The notes beneath the pieces were generated by a model. It did not search any database and had not been told where the DNA came from. It saw nothing but the letters and a program-made list of their open reading frames with translations. A stretch of 64,000 bases of DNA from Pantoea agglomerans NBRC 102470 (GTDB lineage Bacteria > Pseudomonadota > Gammaproteobacteria > Enterobacterales > Enterobacteriaceae), in assembly GCF_001598475.1 (NCBI RefSeq), contig NZ_BCZA01000003.1, forward strand, positions 248,001 through 312,000. Reading direction: 5' to 3'. Positions 28,727 to 38,895 of this stretch are shown here, one piece after another. Numbering within the stretch: position 1 is the first letter of the stretch; each line of letters begins with the position of its first letter. Both the position numbers and the translations under genes were made by a program.

Positions 28727-29647
28727 ATGCCCTATCACCGCTATCACGACCCCCGCATATTTCGCCTGACTTCATCTGTCGGCGCTTGTGGAACCAATAA
28801 TCCCAATGAAGTTAAATCAATTCAACGCATGATAAATGATGCTGGCTATCAGTTCGCAACGGGTCGCAGGCTCCCAACAAATGGACAATGCGATACTGCC
28901 ACCACTGAAGCTATACGCTGGTATCAGCGGTTGCTGAATCTCTCGCCGAGTGGATTGGTTCAGCCAACCGACACATGGTTTATCAGGGCAATAAGTGAAG
29001 CAACCACACCTGGCTGGCGGCCTTCTAATACCTCTGGCCCCTTACGAGTCAGCCAGGGACAAATTACTTTTGACGCCGAAGGCACCGACTATATAACCGC
29101 CGTGGAGCCCTTCAAACAGCGCCGCTATCCCAATTTTTCACGCATTCTTCAATGGCCGCCCACGAGTTTTTCGGGGGTTACACTTGGTCGAGGCTATGAT
29201 ATGGGCAGTAGATCTGCTGGTGAAATCTACTCCACACTAAGGCAAGCTGGGATTGAAGAATATAAAGCCGTTTTGTGCTCTAAAGCAGCTGGCCTGAAAG
29301 GGCGGCACGCAGAACAGTTTGTTAAGGTTTATGGTCCGTTGGTCGGCGAGATAACCCACACTCAACAAATCCGACTTTTTGAAATTGCGTACAGGGTTAA
29401 ACGGAACGAAGCCCTTAACCTTTATCGGCGAATAGCACAATCCATGCCTTCCGCCCCAGCATGGGAACAGTTAGACCCCAAAATTCGAGATGTCGTAACC
29501 GATATTTTCTATCAGGGTGTTCACAATGCCAGGGCACTGTTTCAGGCCGCAATTGAAGGTAAGCCCGCATTAATAGCCCATATTAAAAGTAGTCCTACAT
29601 ACATGACCTACGAAAACCACAGAAACAGAATAAGGTATCTACAGTGA
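28727..29647 (+). CDS. Peptidoglycan-binding, pesticin/lysozyme-like hydrolase
   Basis: ATG 28727 is preferred because AAAGGA then lies six bases away; the product is 306 residues with no signal peptide. The N-terminal part (about 20-110) is a PG_binding-like repeat (VKSIQRMINDAGYQF, TTEAIRWYQRLLNLSPSG). The C-terminal part (about 120-306) resembles pesticin-type muramidases, with a likely catalytic glutamate in FDAEGTDYI and the GVTLGRGYDMGSRS block. The absence of a secretion signal and the overlapping secreted LprI-like gene suggest a type VI-secreted effector. That role is inferred. GC is lower than the backbone, which points to transfer. Confidence 0.8.
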   Translation: MPYHRYHDPRIFRLTSSVGACGTNNPNEVKSIQRMINDAGYQFATGRRLPTNGQCDTATTEAIRWYQRLLNLSPSGLVQPTDTWFIRAISEATTPGWRPSNTSGPLRVSQGQITFDAEGTDYITAVEPFKQRRYPNFSRILQWPPTSFSGVTLGRGYDMGSRSAGEIYSTLRQAGIEEYKAVLCSKAAGLKGRHAEQFVKVYGPLVGEITHTQQIRLFEIAYRVKRNEALNLYRRIAQSMPSAPAWEQLDPKIRDVVTDIFYQGVHNARALFQAAIEGKPALIAHIKSSPTYMTYENHRNRIRYLQ

Positions 29648-30093
29648 AAAAAGTCTTAATTCTAATGGTTGCTCTTATTGCACCTGCTATGGCGCAGGCT
29701 GAATTATCATCAGGGCCAGAACGTAACGCCTGCTTCAAACAGAATGAAGACATACCAACTGCATATAACTGTCTGTCTGCCAAAAGAGACAACAGCAATA
29801 AAGCGCTGGATGCGCTAATAGCGGATACAGTTAAGAGAATCAAAGCCAACAATGTCGGCCCTTTTAATGGAAAAGAGTCCAGCAAAGAAACGTCCGGAGA
29901 CGTTTACTCTCGGCGCTTTCTGGATGCGCAAAAAAAATGGAAGGATTACCGGACTCAACTTTGCCTGTCTGTAGCTACAGAGCTTAACGAGGACGCATAC
30001 GACTACCAGTCATATATCGACCAGTGCCAAATTAATCTGAACAAAAACCATTCTGCTGAAATCACACAAATGGGACTGCCACCCGTCAATTAA
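29644..30093 (+). CDS. LprI-like periplasmic protein, probable immunity protein
   Basis: The GTG start overlaps the hydrolase stop as GTGA, so the two are translationally coupled. The 149-residue precursor has a signal peptide (MKKVLILMVALIAPAMAQA) and a mature domain with four cysteines (in NACFKQ, YNCLSA, QLCLSV and DQCQIN), the pattern of the LprI/DUF1311 family, some members of which inhibit lysozymes. I infer that it protects the cell's own wall from the upstream hydrolase. Confidence 0.8.
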   Translation: MKKVLILMVALIAPAMAQAELSSGPERNACFKQNEDIPTAYNCLSAKRDNSNKALDALIADTVKRIKANNVGPFNGKESSKETSGDVYSRRFLDAQKKWKDYRTQLCLSVATELNEDAYDYQSYIDQCQINLNKNHSAEITQMGLPPVN

Positions 30094-30144
30094 GCACACT
30101 GGTCTCACTGCTCAGACGTAAAATCTGAAATCGGGCATTTTTTG

Positions 30145-30162
30145 CGGGGCTGTATAGCCCCG
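30145..30162 (+). terminator. Hairpin after effector/immunity pair
   Basis: CGGGGCT and AGCCCCG enclose GTAT about 50 bases past the stop and are followed by only three T. It is a likely transcript end for the inserted pair. Confidence 0.55.
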
Positions 30163-30279
30163 TTTACCGCCCGTTCTGTCAGCCGGTGCGGGCGACAAAC
30201 TGTCAATCCACAACATAAAAGCATTAACGAACATAACTTAACTTATTGATTATTAAATCTTATTCAAGGGCGTGAATTT

Positions 30280-31053
30280 GTGCAAAAAACCATTCTGATT
30301 ACAGGTTGTTCGAGCGGTATTGGCCTGGTTGCCGCTCACGATTTACTGGCGCGGGGCTACCGGGTGATCGCCGCCTGCCGTAAAGCAGAGGATGTCGCCC
30401 GCATGGAAACACTGGGCTTTACCGGGCTGCAGCTGGATCTCGACGATCCGCAAAGTGTGGATCAGGCCGCCGACACAGTGCTCGCGCTCTGCGATAACCG
30501 TCTGACGGCGCTGTTTAACAACGCCGGATTTGGTCTCTATGGCCCGCTGCACACCCTCTCCCGCCAGCAGCTGGAACAGCAGTTTTCCAGCAACTTTTTC
30601 GGCGTCCATCAGCTGACACTGCGTCTGTTGCCCGCGTTGCAGGCCAGCGGCGATGGCCGCATTATTAATACCAGCTCGGTGCTGGGGCTGATCTCCACAC
30701 CAGGCCGGGGTGCCTATGCCGCCAGTAAATATGCGCTGGAAGCCTGGAGCGATGCATTGCGGCTTGAAGTGCGCAGCCGCGGCATCCGGGTCAGCCTGAT
30801 TGAACCGGGTCCGATTCAGACCCGTTTTACCGACAATGTGACGCAGGGCGAACAGCATAACCCGGTGCGCAATCCTGGCATCGCGGCACGTTTTACCCTG
30901 CCACCGGAAGCCATTCTGCCTAAACTTCGTCATGCACTCGAGAGTAAACATCCGCGTTTACGCTATCCGGTGACACTGGTCGCACACATAATGAGCCTGC
31001 TGAAACGGTTACTCCCCGGCTGGATGCTGGATCGCATTTTGCGCAGCCATTAA
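30280..31053 (+). CDS. ybbO: Short-chain dehydrogenase YbbO
   Basis: The start is GTG (30280), giving 257 residues, close to E. coli YbbO. The Rossmann motif TGCSSGIG (8-15), NNAGFGLYG, the catalytic serine in NTSSVLG and [11 protein letters not shown] are the classical SDR set. YbbO is an NADP-dependent aldehyde reductase active on long-chain and other aldehydes. A C-terminal hydrophobic stretch ends in the basic tail. It is followed by ybbN, as in E. coli. Confidence 0.93.
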   Translation: MQKTILITGCSSGIGLVAAHDLLARGYRVIAACRKAEDVARMETLGFTGLQLDLDDPQSVDQAADTVLALCDNRLTALFNNAGFGLYGPLHTLSRQQLEQQFSSNFFGVHQLTLRLLPALQASGDGRIINTSSVLGLISTPGRGAYAASKYALEAWSDALRLEVRSRGIRVSLIEPGPIQTRFTDNVTQGEQHNPVRNPGIAARFTLPPEAILPKLRHALESKHPRLRYPVTLVAHIMSLLKRLLPGWMLDRILRSH

Positions 31054-31132
31054 TCAGCCATGCGCAATAGCGCTTGAAGCCGGGCCAGTTGGCCCCATAT
31101 TCTTAGAACACTTTTTGCAAAGAGACTTATCC

Positions 31133-31990
31133 ATGTCACCACAAGCTTCGATCATCGACATCAACGAATCTAACCTGCAGCAGACCCTTGAGCAGTCGAT
31201 GCAGCTGCCGGTGCTGTTCTACTTCTGGTCTGAGCGCAGCCAGCACTGTCAGGAGCTGACGCCCGTGCTGGAGCGCCTGGCGCAGGAGTACGCGGGTCAG
31301 TTTATTCTTGCAAAACTGGATTGCGACAAAGAGCAAAGGGTGGCGTCGCAGTTTGGTCTGCGTTCAATCCCGACCGTCTATCTGTTCCAGGATGGTCAGC
31401 CGGTTGATGGCTTCCAGGGACCGCAGCCGGAAGAAGCGATCCGCGCCCTGCTGGAAAAAGTCCTGCCGCGCGAAGAAGAGCTGAAAGCGCAGCAGGCGAT
31501 GGCGCTGATGCAGGAAGGTAAACCGCTGGAGGCGCTGCCGTTGTTAAAAGATGCGTGGCAGCTGAGCAATCAGTCCAGCGAGATCGGTTTCCTGCTGGCT
31601 GACGTACTGATTACCCTGAACCGCAGCGATGAAGCGGAAGCGGTGCTGAAAGTGGTGCCATTGCAGGATCAGGATACCCGCTATCAGAGCCTGATGGCGC
31701 AGATCGATCTGCTGAAACAGGCAGCGGATACGCCGGAGATTCAGCAGCTGCAATCACAGCTGGAGGCTGACCCGACTAACGCCGGGCTGGCTGCTAAACT
31801 CTCGTTACAGCTGCATCAGGTGGGTCGTAATGAAGAAGCGCTGGAACTGCTGTTCAGCTTCCTGAAATCCGATCTCAATGCCGCTGATGGCCAGGCGCGT
31901 AAAATGCTGCAGGAGATTCTGGCGGCGCTGGGTACCGGCGATGCACTTGCCGCGCGTTATCGTCGTCAGCTCTATTCCCTGCTCTACTAA
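31133..31990 (+). CDS. cnoX: Chaperedoxin CnoX (YbbN)
   Basis: ATG 31133 (MSPQASIID) gives 285 residues (E. coli 284). A thioredoxin-like domain (about 1-110) has SQHC in place of CxxC, as in the E. coli chaperedoxin, and is followed by a TPR-like domain (about 120-285). CnoX holds unfolded clients during hypochlorous stress and passes them to GroEL and DnaK; the first cysteine of the usual pair is missing, so it does not act as an oxidoreductase. Confidence 0.95.
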   Translation: MSPQASIIDINESNLQQTLEQSMQLPVLFYFWSERSQHCQELTPVLERLAQEYAGQFILAKLDCDKEQRVASQFGLRSIPTVYLFQDGQPVDGFQGPQPEEAIRALLEKVLPREEELKAQQAMALMQEGKPLEALPLLKDAWQLSNQSSEIGFLLADVLITLNRSDEAEAVLKVVPLQDQDTRYQSLMAQIDLLKQAADTPEIQQLQSQLEADPTNAGLAAKLSLQLHQVGRNEEALELLFSFLKSDLNAADGQARKMLQEILAALGTGDALAARYRRQLYSLLY

Positions 31991-32048
31991 GCGGCAGCAC
32001 CCCGGGCCGAAGCGACTCGGCCCGTTAATCTGACAACGCGGAGGTTGT

Positions 32049-32963
32049 ATGATAACTGTAATTCCTGCCCTGATTATTCTGGCGCTGGTGGCGGTCTGGG
32101 CCACCGTCAAGATCGTGCCACAAGGTTTTCAATGGACGGTTGAGCGCTTTGGCCGTTATACCCGCACCCTGCAGCCAGGATTAAGCCTGGTGGTGCCGTT
32201 CATGGATCGTGTCGGTCGTAAGATCAACATGATGGAACAGGTACTCGATATTCCCTCGCAGGAGATCATCTCCAAAGACAATGCCAACGTCACTATCGAT
32301 GCAGTCTGCTTTATTCAGGTCGTTGACCCGGCGCGTGCCGCGTATGAAGTCAGCAATCTTGAGCAGGCGATTCTTAACCTCACCATGACCAATATGCGTA
32401 CCGTGCTTGGCAGCATGGAGCTGGACGAAATGCTGTCACAGCGCGACAGCATCAACACCCGCCTGCTGCATATCGTGGATGAAGCGACCAATCCGTGGGG
32501 TGTCAAGATCACCCGCATCGAGATCCGCGATGTGCGTCCGCCGCAGGAGCTGATTGGCGCGATGAATGCGCAGATGAAAGCGGAGCGAACTAAACGCGCC
32601 GATATTCTGACAGCCGAAGGGGTGCGACAGGCGGCGATCCTGCGCGCTGAAGGGGATAAGCAGTCACAAATCCTCAAAGCAGAAGGTGAACGGACCTCGG
32701 CGTTCCTGCAGGCAGAAGCGCGCGAACGTCAGGCTGAAGCGGAAGCTAACGCCACTAAGATGGTCTCGGAAGCGATCGCATCAGGTGATATTCAGGCCAT
32801 TAACTACTTTGTGGCACAGAAATATACCGATGCGCTGCAAAAAATCGGTGAAGCTAATAACAGCAAAGTGGTGATGATGCCGCTGGAGGCGAGCAGTCTG
32901 CTGGGTTCGATTGCGGGCATCGGTGAACTGCTGAAGGAATCACGCACTGAGTCGAAACGCTGA
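32049..32963 (+). CDS. qmcA: SPFH/stomatin-like membrane protein QmcA
   Basis: The 304-residue protein has an N-terminal membrane helix (about 1-20), an SPFH domain ([21 protein letters not shown] onwards; first 15 residues are diagnostic) and a long charged coiled coil ([17 protein letters not shown], about 185-240). QmcA is an inner-membrane stomatin that acts with FtsH-linked quality control. The ybbJ start overlaps its stop by one base. E. coli has ybbLM between ybbN and qmcA; here they are missing. Confidence 0.95.
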   Translation: MITVIPALIILALVAVWATVKIVPQGFQWTVERFGRYTRTLQPGLSLVVPFMDRVGRKINMMEQVLDIPSQEIISKDNANVTIDAVCFIQVVDPARAAYEVSNLEQAILNLTMTNMRTVLGSMELDEMLSQRDSINTRLLHIVDEATNPWGVKITRIEIRDVRPPQELIGAMNAQMKAERTKRADILTAEGVRQAAILRAEGDKQSQILKAEGERTSAFLQAEARERQAEAEANATKMVSEAIASGDIQAINYFVAQKYTDALQKIGEANNSKVVMMPLEASSLLGSIAGIGELLKESRTESKR

Positions 32964-33409
32964 TGCTGGTCGATATTATCGCGCATCCGCACTGGTTCTG
33001 GCTGACGCTGGGTGGGTTACTGCTGGCGGCTGAGATGCTGGGCACCAGCGGTTACCTGCTCTGGAGCGGGCTGGCGGCGGTCATCGTCGGCCTCATTGAG
33101 TGGTTTGTGCCGGTAAGCTGGACGGCGCAGGGCTCTCTGTTTGCCGTGCTGACGCTGGTCTGCGTCTTTTTATGGTATCGCTGGATGCGCCACCGTGAAG
33201 CGCGTCAGAAACCCAATGCCCTGAACCAGCGCGGCAGTCAGATGATCGGGTTGCAGCTGACGCTGGATACCGCGCTGCATAACCGCACCGGCCATGTGCG
33301 GATCGGGGACAGCAGCTGGCGGGTCGAGGCGGAGCAGGATCTGCCTGCGGGCACAGCAGTGGTCGTAACCGGCATTGAGGGGATTACGCTGCGTATTCAG
33401 CCACGCTGA
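32963..33409 (+). CDS. ybbJ: NfeD-like membrane protein YbbJ
   Basis: The 148-residue protein has two to three membrane helices (about 7-75, [20 protein letters not shown] and following) and a C-terminal OB-like domain (about 90-148, [14 protein letters not shown] and [11 protein letters not shown]). It is the partner of QmcA in SPFH/NfeD pairs, encoded with it in many bacteria. TGATG coupling is visible. Its 3' end runs 13 bases into the convergent cueR gene. Confidence 0.93.
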   Translation: MLVDIIAHPHWFWLTLGGLLLAAEMLGTSGYLLWSGLAAVIVGLIEWFVPVSWTAQGSLFAVLTLVCVFLWYRWMRHREARQKPNALNQRGSQMIGLQLTLDTALHNRTGHVRIGDSSWRVEAEQDLPAGTAVVVTGIEGITLRIQPR

Positions 33410-33801
33410 CCGCAGCATCCAGCCAGATTGTTGATAATCGGACATTCGGCGCCGTCATCGCCGGGACAGGCCTCTGCCAGCGCCAGCAGGCGAGCGCGCA
33501 TGACGTGCAGCTCTTCAATATGCGCCGCAATTTCCTCCGCTTTCTGCAGAGTACGGGCTTTTACATCGGCACTGTGGCGCGACGGATTGTTAAACAGCGC
33601 CACCAGCTCACGACACTCATCCAGCGTGAAGCCAACCTGTCGTGCCTGACGTAACAGGTTCAGCTCCTCAAGATGGTGTCCGTTGTAGCTGCGGTAGCCA
33701 TTTTCACTGCGCAACGGCGGCGTCACCACCCCCTTCTCTTCGTAAAAACGTATCGCCTTGCTGGTCAGTCCGGTCTTTTTTGCCACATCGCTGATGTTCA
33801 T
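33397..33801 (-). CDS. cueR: Copper-responsive MerR-family activator CueR
   Basis: ATG 33801 (MNISDVAKK) gives 134 residues (E. coli 135). The MerR winged helix is [20 protein letters not shown] (3-22). The metal-binding loop near the end is [12 protein letters not shown], with the two cysteines that bind Cu(I) (as C112 and C120 in E. coli), followed by a CC pair. It twists the copA promoter into an active form when copper binds. It is divergent from copA, with the shared operator between them. Confidence 0.96.
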   Translation of the reverse strand: MNISDVAKKTGLTSKAIRFYEEKGVVTPPLRSENGYRSYNGHHLEELNLLRQARQVGFTLDECRELVALFNNPSRHSADVKARTLQKAEEIAAHIEELHVMRARLLALAEACPGDDGAECPIINNLAGCCGQRG

Positions 33802-33811
33802 TTTCGTCCCC

Positions 33812-33842
33812 TTGACCTTCCCCTTGATGGAAGGTTTATGCT
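33812..33842 (+). promoter_or_regulatory. CueR-controlled copA promoter
   Basis: -35 TTGACC (33812-33817) and -10 TATGCT (33837-33842) are 19 bases apart, the overlong spacing that MerR-type activators correct. The dyad ACCTTCC...GGAAGGT spans 33815-33835 between them and agrees with the E. coli copA operator as I recall it. Confidence 0.9.
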
Positions 33843-33898
33843 TAAGCATGAATCGAAAATGACCAATCGGTCAAATGGGATTACAGAAGGAGTTGATT

Positions 33899-36412
33899 AT
33901 GTCACACACTATTTCTCTGGCACTGGACGGCTTATCCTGCGGCCACTGTGTCAAACGTGTCAAAGAGGCACTGGAACAACGCGATGATGTTGACCAGGCC
34001 GACGTGACCCAACAGGAAGCGCAGGTTTCCGGTCACGCAGATGCGGCCGCGCTGATCGCCACCGTGGAGCAGGCGGGTTATCACGCGACGCTGAAAACCG
34101 CGGACGCTTCCCCAAAGTCTGAACCGTTGACAGCATCAGAGCCGCCGCCGGAGGCGCTGACAACGGAGACTGCTTCCCGTCCGGCAGGAACAACCCTCCC
34201 CACCTATATGCTGCTGATTGAGGGCATGACCTGCGCCAGTTGCGTGAGCCGGGTGGAAAAAGCGCTGCAGCAGGTCGCAGGCGTCAGCCAGGCGCGCGTC
34301 AATCTCGGCGAACGCAGTGCGCTGGTGCTGGGCGACGCTGATCCGCAGCAGCTGGTAGCGGCCGTCGATGCCGCGGGTTATGGCGCGCAGGTAGTGGATG
34401 ACGAGCAGGAGCGACGAGAGAAGCAGCAGCTTAGCGCCCGCAGCGCGATGCGGCGTTTCAGCTGGCAGGCTGCTGTCGCCTTAGCATTTGGCGTGCCGCT
34501 GATGATCTGGGGCATGGTGGGCGACAACATGATGCTCACCGACCACAACCACGGCGTCTGGCTGACGCTGGGCATCGTGACTCTGCTGATCATGATCGTC
34601 ACCGGCAGCCATTTTTATCGCAGTGCCTGGCGCAGTTTACGCAATGGCAGCGCCACCATGGATACGCTGGTGGCACTCGGCACAGGCGCCGCCTGGATTT
34701 ACTCCTTTAGCGTGGTGTTGTGGCCCGACTTTTTCCCGCCGCAGGCGCGCCATCTCTATTTCGAAGCCAGCGTCATGATCCTGGGCCTGATCAATCTGGG
34801 GCATGCCCTGGAGCAGCGGGCGCGTCAGCGATCTTCTAAAGCGCTGGAAAGATTGCTGGATCTGACGCCAGCCCAGGCGCGGCAGGTTGATCAACAGGGC
34901 GACAGGCTGATTCCGGTCAGCGAAGTGCAGCCCGGCATGACGCTGCGCCTGGTCACCGGTGATCGGGTACCGGTCGATGGCGAAATCGCTACCGGTGAAG
35001 CCTGGTTTGATGAAGCGATGCTGACCGGCGAAGCGGTGCCGCAAAGCAAGACCCCGGGCGCAGCCATCTTTGCCGGCACCCTGGTGCAGGATGGCTCGGT
35101 AGAATTTATCGCCCGGGCGACGGGTAATCACACCACCCTGTCGCGCATTATCCGGCTGGTGCGTCAGGCGCAGAGCAGTAAACCGGATGTGGGCCGTCTG
35201 GCGGATCGCATCTCGGCCGTTTTTGTCCCGGTGGTGGTGTTGATCGCACTGTTCAGCGGCGCAGTATGGTATCTGTTCGGGCCGCAGCCACAAATTGCCT
35301 ACATGCTGGTGATCGCGACAACCGTGCTGATTATCGCCTGTCCTTGTGCGCTGGGCCTGGCGACGCCGATGTCGATTATTGCTGGTGTTGGCCGCGCCGC
35401 CGAGCTGGGGGTGCTGGTGCGCGACGCCGATGCCTTGCAGCGCGCCAGTCAAATCGACACCCTGGTGTTTGATAAAACCGGCACACTTACTTCCGGCAAG
35501 CCGCAGGTCAGTGACGTGCAGGTCTGGGGCGATGCCACCCGTGAATCAGTGTTAGCGACCGCGGCTGCGCTGGAGTTCGCCTCGGGTCATCCGCTGGCAA
35601 AAGCGATTGTCGCCGAAGCGAAACTGACCCAGCCGCCTCTGTTAGCGCAATTTCGTACAATACGCGGCAAAGGGGTCAGCGGTAGTCTGGATGGCAGAAC
35701 GCTGCTGCTGGGTAATGCCGCGCTAATGCAGGATAACGGCGTCGATTACCAGGCGGCGGAAGCAGAGATTGCGCGGCTGACGCAACAGGGTGCAACGCCG
35801 GTGTTACTGGCTGAGCAGGGCCAGCTAACCGGGCTTATCGCGCTGCGCGATCAGCTTCGTCCGGAAAGCGGCGCAGCCCTGAAGCGACTGCATCAGCAGG
35901 GTTATCGCCTGATTATGCTGACCGGCGATCATGAAAATACCGCGCGCGCCATTGCTGCCGAGGTCGGTATTGATGAAGTGATTGCGGGCGTGATGCCGGA
36001 AGGCAAAGCGGCTGCAATTGAACACTTACAGCAGCAGGGTCGTCGCGTCGCGATGGTAGGCGATGGCATCAATGACGCGCCCGCACTGGCGCAGGCCGAT
36101 GTGGGCATTGCCATGGGTGGCGGCAGCGATGTGGCGGTGGAAACCGCGGGCATTACGTTGATGCGTGCCGACCTGAACAGCGTGGCGGACGCGTTAGCGC
36201 TCTCTTCCGCGACGCTGCGCAATATCCGGCAGAATCTGTTTGGGGCATTTATCTATAACAGCATCGGCATTCCGGTGGCAGCGGGTGTGCTCTATCCGCT
36301 GACCGGTACCCTGCTCAGCCCGATTGTGGCGGGTGCAGCGATGGCGCTCTCCTCCATTACCGTGGTCAGCAATGCTAACCGCCTGCTGCGTTACCGGCCA
36401 CCACGCGAGTGA
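33899..36412 (+). CDS. copA: Cu(I)-exporting P1B-type ATPase CopA
   Basis: ATG 33899 (MSHTISLAL) with GAAGGAG upstream gives 837 residues (E. coli 834). Two heavy-metal domains are present, GLSCGHC and GMTCASC, joined by a longer linker. The catalytic core has TGEAVP, the CPC motif in [16 protein letters not shown] (phosphorylated aspartate), HPLAKA, and [10 protein letters not shown]. It exports Cu(I) from cytoplasm to periplasm. ybaS/ybaT lie between it and cueR in E. coli but not here. Confidence 0.97.
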   Translation: MSHTISLALDGLSCGHCVKRVKEALEQRDDVDQADVTQQEAQVSGHADAAALIATVEQAGYHATLKTADASPKSEPLTASEPPPEALTTETASRPAGTTLPTYMLLIEGMTCASCVSRVEKALQQVAGVSQARVNLGERSALVLGDADPQQLVAAVDAAGYGAQVVDDEQERREKQQLSARSAMRRFSWQAAVALAFGVPLMIWGMVGDNMMLTDHNHGVWLTLGIVTLLIMIVTGSHFYRSAWRSLRNGSATMDTLVALGTGAAWIYSFSVVLWPDFFPPQARHLYFEASVMILGLINLGHALEQRARQRSSKALERLLDLTPAQARQVDQQGDRLIPVSEVQPGMTLRLVTGDRVPVDGEIATGEAWFDEAMLTGEAVPQSKTPGAAIFAGTLVQDGSVEFIARATGNHTTLSRIIRLVRQAQSSKPDVGRLADRISAVFVPVVVLIALFSGAVWYLFGPQPQIAYMLVIATTVLIIACPCALGLATPMSIIAGVGRAAELGVLVRDADALQRASQIDTLVFDKTGTLTSGKPQVSDVQVWGDATRESVLATAAALEFASGHPLAKAIVAEAKLTQPPLLAQFRTIRGKGVSGSLDGRTLLLGNAALMQDNGVDYQAAEAEIARLTQQGATPVLLAEQGQLTGLIALRDQLRPESGAALKRLHQQGYRLIMLTGDHENTARAIAAEVGIDEVIAGVMPEGKAAAIEHLQQQGRRVAMVGDGINDAPALAQADVGIAMGGGSDVAVETAGITLMRADLNSVADALALSSATLRNIRQNLFGAFIYNSIGIPVAAGVLYPLTGTLLSPIVAGAAMALSSITVVSNANRLLRYRPPRE

Positions 36413-36483
36413 TCGCCGTTTCAGCGCTGTTTTTCACGCGCTGAAGTCGCTAGCATGGGGTTTTGAATCGCAAAGGACCGGGA

Positions 36484-37287
36484 ATGACAGGCAACATCTG
36501 GCGCTCACTGCGCGGCTTTATCAGCCAACTTTTTCCCGCCAGTTACCGCTGGCCTGCGATGGATGTCCGGCTTGGCGATCGTCAGCTGCATCTGGTCGGC
36601 AGCATCCATATGGGAACGCGCGACATGCAGCCGTTGCCCGCCCGTCTGCTGCGTCAGTTGCAGCAGGCGGATGCACTGATTGTGGAAGCGGATATTACGC
36701 AGGGTGGTTCACCCTTTGATCACCACGGCGATCGTCCCGCGCTTTCCACCCGGCTGGATAGCCACGCGATGCAAACGCTCACTGCACTCTGTCAGGAGAT
36801 GAGCCTCAATCTGAGCCTGTTTGATAATCTGCCCGCCTGGCAGGTGGCGCTGATGTTACAGGCGCAGCAGGCACAAAGACTGGGATTGCGACCTGACTAC
36901 GGCATCGATTATCAGCTGTTGCAGGCCGCGAAAGGTCTGAACAAACCGGTGATTGAACTGGAAGGCGCAGAGGCGCAGATCGCCCTGCTGACTGCGCTGC
37001 CGGATGATGGCATGGCGCTGTTACAGGATACGCTGCTGCACTGGCACACCAATGCGCGCCTGCTGCAGATGATGGTGAGCTGGTGGCTCGATACGCCGCC
37101 ACGCCAGCCGGAAATCACCCTGCCCGCCACCTTCAGCCAGGCGCTGAATGATACGTTGATCGGTCAGCGAAATGCGCAGTGGTGTGACCGGCTTCAGGGA
37201 TTATCAGCAGGAAACTATGTGGTAGCGGTCGGTGCTCTGCATCTCTACGGCGAAGATAACCTGCCTGAGATGCTGAAGAAGCCCTGA
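36484..37287 (+). CDS. ybaP: TraB/GumN-family protein YbaP
   Basis: ATG 36484 is chosen because AAGGA stands six bases before it; a TTG 21 bases upstream is the alternative. The 267-residue product has a TraB-type domain: LVGSIHMGTRDM, then IVEADI and a late VAVGALHLYGEDNLPEML with the conserved histidine. Relatives include putative metal-dependent peptidases such as Tiki. E. coli YbaP has no known function. It precedes chiX and ybaK, as in E. coli. Confidence 0.92.
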   Translation: MTGNIWRSLRGFISQLFPASYRWPAMDVRLGDRQLHLVGSIHMGTRDMQPLPARLLRQLQQADALIVEADITQGGSPFDHHGDRPALSTRLDSHAMQTLTALCQEMSLNLSLFDNLPAWQVALMLQAQQAQRLGLRPDYGIDYQLLQAAKGLNKPVIELEGAEAQIALLTALPDDGMALLQDTLLHWHTNARLLQMMVSWWLDTPPRQPEITLPATFSQALNDTLIGQRNAQWCDRLQGLSAGNYVVAVGALHLYGEDNLPEMLKKP

Positions 37288-37290
37288 AAA

Positions 37291-37374
37291 AAAGAGAGCC
37301 GATAATATTATCGGCCCGTCAAAGAGGAATTTGTTTATGATTTTGGTTATCGCTCAGCAATCAGATTGCTGGCG
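37291..37374 (-). ncRNA. chiX: ChiX (MicM/SroB) small regulatory RNA
   Basis: The minus strand between ybaP and ybaK carries a 20-base block (37332-37313) that agrees with the conserved ChiX region containing AAATTCCTCTTTGACGGG. It ends in a hairpin (GCCGATA...TATCGGC, 37298-37315) and a T run. A 5' hairpin CAGCAAT-CTG-ATTGCTG (37371-37355) replaces the E. coli 5' stem. Position and opposite orientation to ybaP and ybaK match E. coli. ChiX is an Hfq RNA that silences chitoporin and other mRNAs until chitosugars trigger its decay. The 5' end is estimated from the usual 84 bases. Confidence 0.85.
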
Positions 37375-37461
37375 CGCGGCTAATTTTCACTCAAAGAACA
37401 AAGTTTCGCCACCTTTTTCCACGATTCTGCGTAATAAGATTATTCTTAGTAAGGAACCTGT

Positions 37462-37941
37462 ATGACGCCCGCCGTAAAATTGCTGGAAAAACAAAAAGTC
37501 AGCTTCACCCTGCATCCCTATGAGCATGACAGCAGCGAAACCCATTTTGGTGACGAAGCGGTACGTAAACTCAATCTGGATGCGCGCCAGGTCTATAAGA
37601 CGCTGCTGGTGGCGCTGAATGGCGAGGCGAAACAGCTGGCAGTGGCGATTACGCCGGTATCGACGCAACTGGATCTCAAGAAAGTGGCAAAAGCGCTGGG
37701 CGCGAAGAAAGCGGATATGGCCGACCCACAGCTGGCGCAGCGGGTCACTGGCTATCTGGTGGGCGGCATCAGTCCGCTGGGCCAGAAAAAACGGCTGCCT
37801 ACGGTGATCGACCACTCAGCCAGCGCGTTTGACGCCATGTTTATCTCAGGCGGCAAGCGTGGGCTGGATATCGAACTGGCTCCCCGGGATCTTTCACGAC
37901 TGCTGGACGCTCCGTTTGCGGATATCGCCCGCCACGACTAA
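37462..37941 (+). CDS. ybaK: Cys-tRNA(Pro)/aminoacyl-tRNA deacylase YbaK
   Basis: The 159 residues equal E. coli YbaK, which removes cysteine from mischarged tRNA-Pro, in trans, with ProRS. The INS-like editing domain shows [21 protein letters not shown], and [17 protein letters not shown] (128-region) with the catalytic lysine area. It ends four bases inside the 3' end of the convergent LysR gene. An AAGGAA ribosome site precedes the ATG. Confidence 0.95.
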   Translation: MTPAVKLLEKQKVSFTLHPYEHDSSETHFGDEAVRKLNLDARQVYKTLLVALNGEAKQLAVAITPVSTQLDLKKVAKALGAKKADMADPQLAQRVTGYLVGGISPLGQKKRLPTVIDHSASAFDAMFISGGKRGLDIELAPRDLSRLLDAPFADIARHD

Positions 37942-38815
37942 ACCCGTGGCTGGGCGCAGAGCTGATCGATCATCCAGCGACCCGCCGGACCGGGTGGCGT
38001 ACGGCGTGACCAGACCACCTCAATGGCGATATGCTGCGGCCAGCCCGGCATCGACAACTCTTTCAGAACGCCATGACCAAACTGTTTCACCAGCCAGCGC
38101 GGCAGAATCGTCCAGCCAAATCCCTGCTCCGCCATCTCCAGCAGTAACAGATAGGTCGGTGCCGACCAGATGCGCCCCATTGGCGCGGGTTCAGATGCCT
38201 CAACCCAGGTATTTAATCGCAGGTGACGAACCCCTTCCAGCTCGCTCTCGCTCAGGGTCTTAAGCTGGGCCAGCGGATGATCGCGATGTAAAAAGACCGC
38301 CATCTGCGCTTCAACCTGCAGTCGCGCCACGGCAATATCCACCGGCAGATTGGGCTGTGCCCGCACCACGCCCAGATGTACCCGCCCGGCCTGCAGCAGA
38401 TCCAGCACATCACCATCCTCGGCAATCATGACCTCCAGTTCAATCTCCGGATAACGGGCGTCAAATTGCCTGAGCAGATGCTCGTGATGATCGGTTTGCC
38501 AGAAGTCTGACATGGCAAAACTGAGCCGGGGTTCAACGCCCTGCGAAAGCCGTATTGCCAGCGCATCCAGCCGCTCGCTGGCCGCCAGGATCTGCTGAAC
38601 CTGAGGAATACGCGGCGTCCCTGCTCGGTGAGAACCGGCTGACGCCCTGCCCGTTCAAACAGCGCAAAGCCGAGATCGTCTTCAAGACTGGCTACCGCCG
38701 CGCTGATGGTCGACTGACTTTTACCCAGCGCGCGTGCAGCGGCAGAGAAAGAGCCGCTCGCCACAGTCTGCATAAAAGCCTCAAGGGATTCCGGGGAGTA
38801 ACGCATCTGAACCAT
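37938..38815 (-). pseudogene. LysR regulator of PACE pump, frameshifted
   Basis: Two minus-strand frames form one LysR protein. The first (from 38815) contains the helix-turn-helix FSAAARALGKSQSTISAAVASLE and runs to VLTEQGRRVF. The second continues with PQVQQILAASERLD and the effector domain MSDFWQTDHHE to 37938. One base appears to be missing near 38605-38610, where a codon pair like TTn-CCT is expected. It may be a genuine recent mutation or a sequencing error. It is divergent from a PACE efflux gene, the typical position of such a regulator. Confidence 0.85.
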
Positions 38816-38895
38816 CGCTTTTTTCGATAGGTGTTCATTTTATCTTAGCATTCCGACGTGTGAAAATGCGCCGCATTATTGAAGGAGAACTCACA

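Noticed and set aside
34637-35452. 271-residue minus-strand frame inside copA
   Set aside because: It is a shadow of the copA coding sequence, with no ribosome site and no family features.
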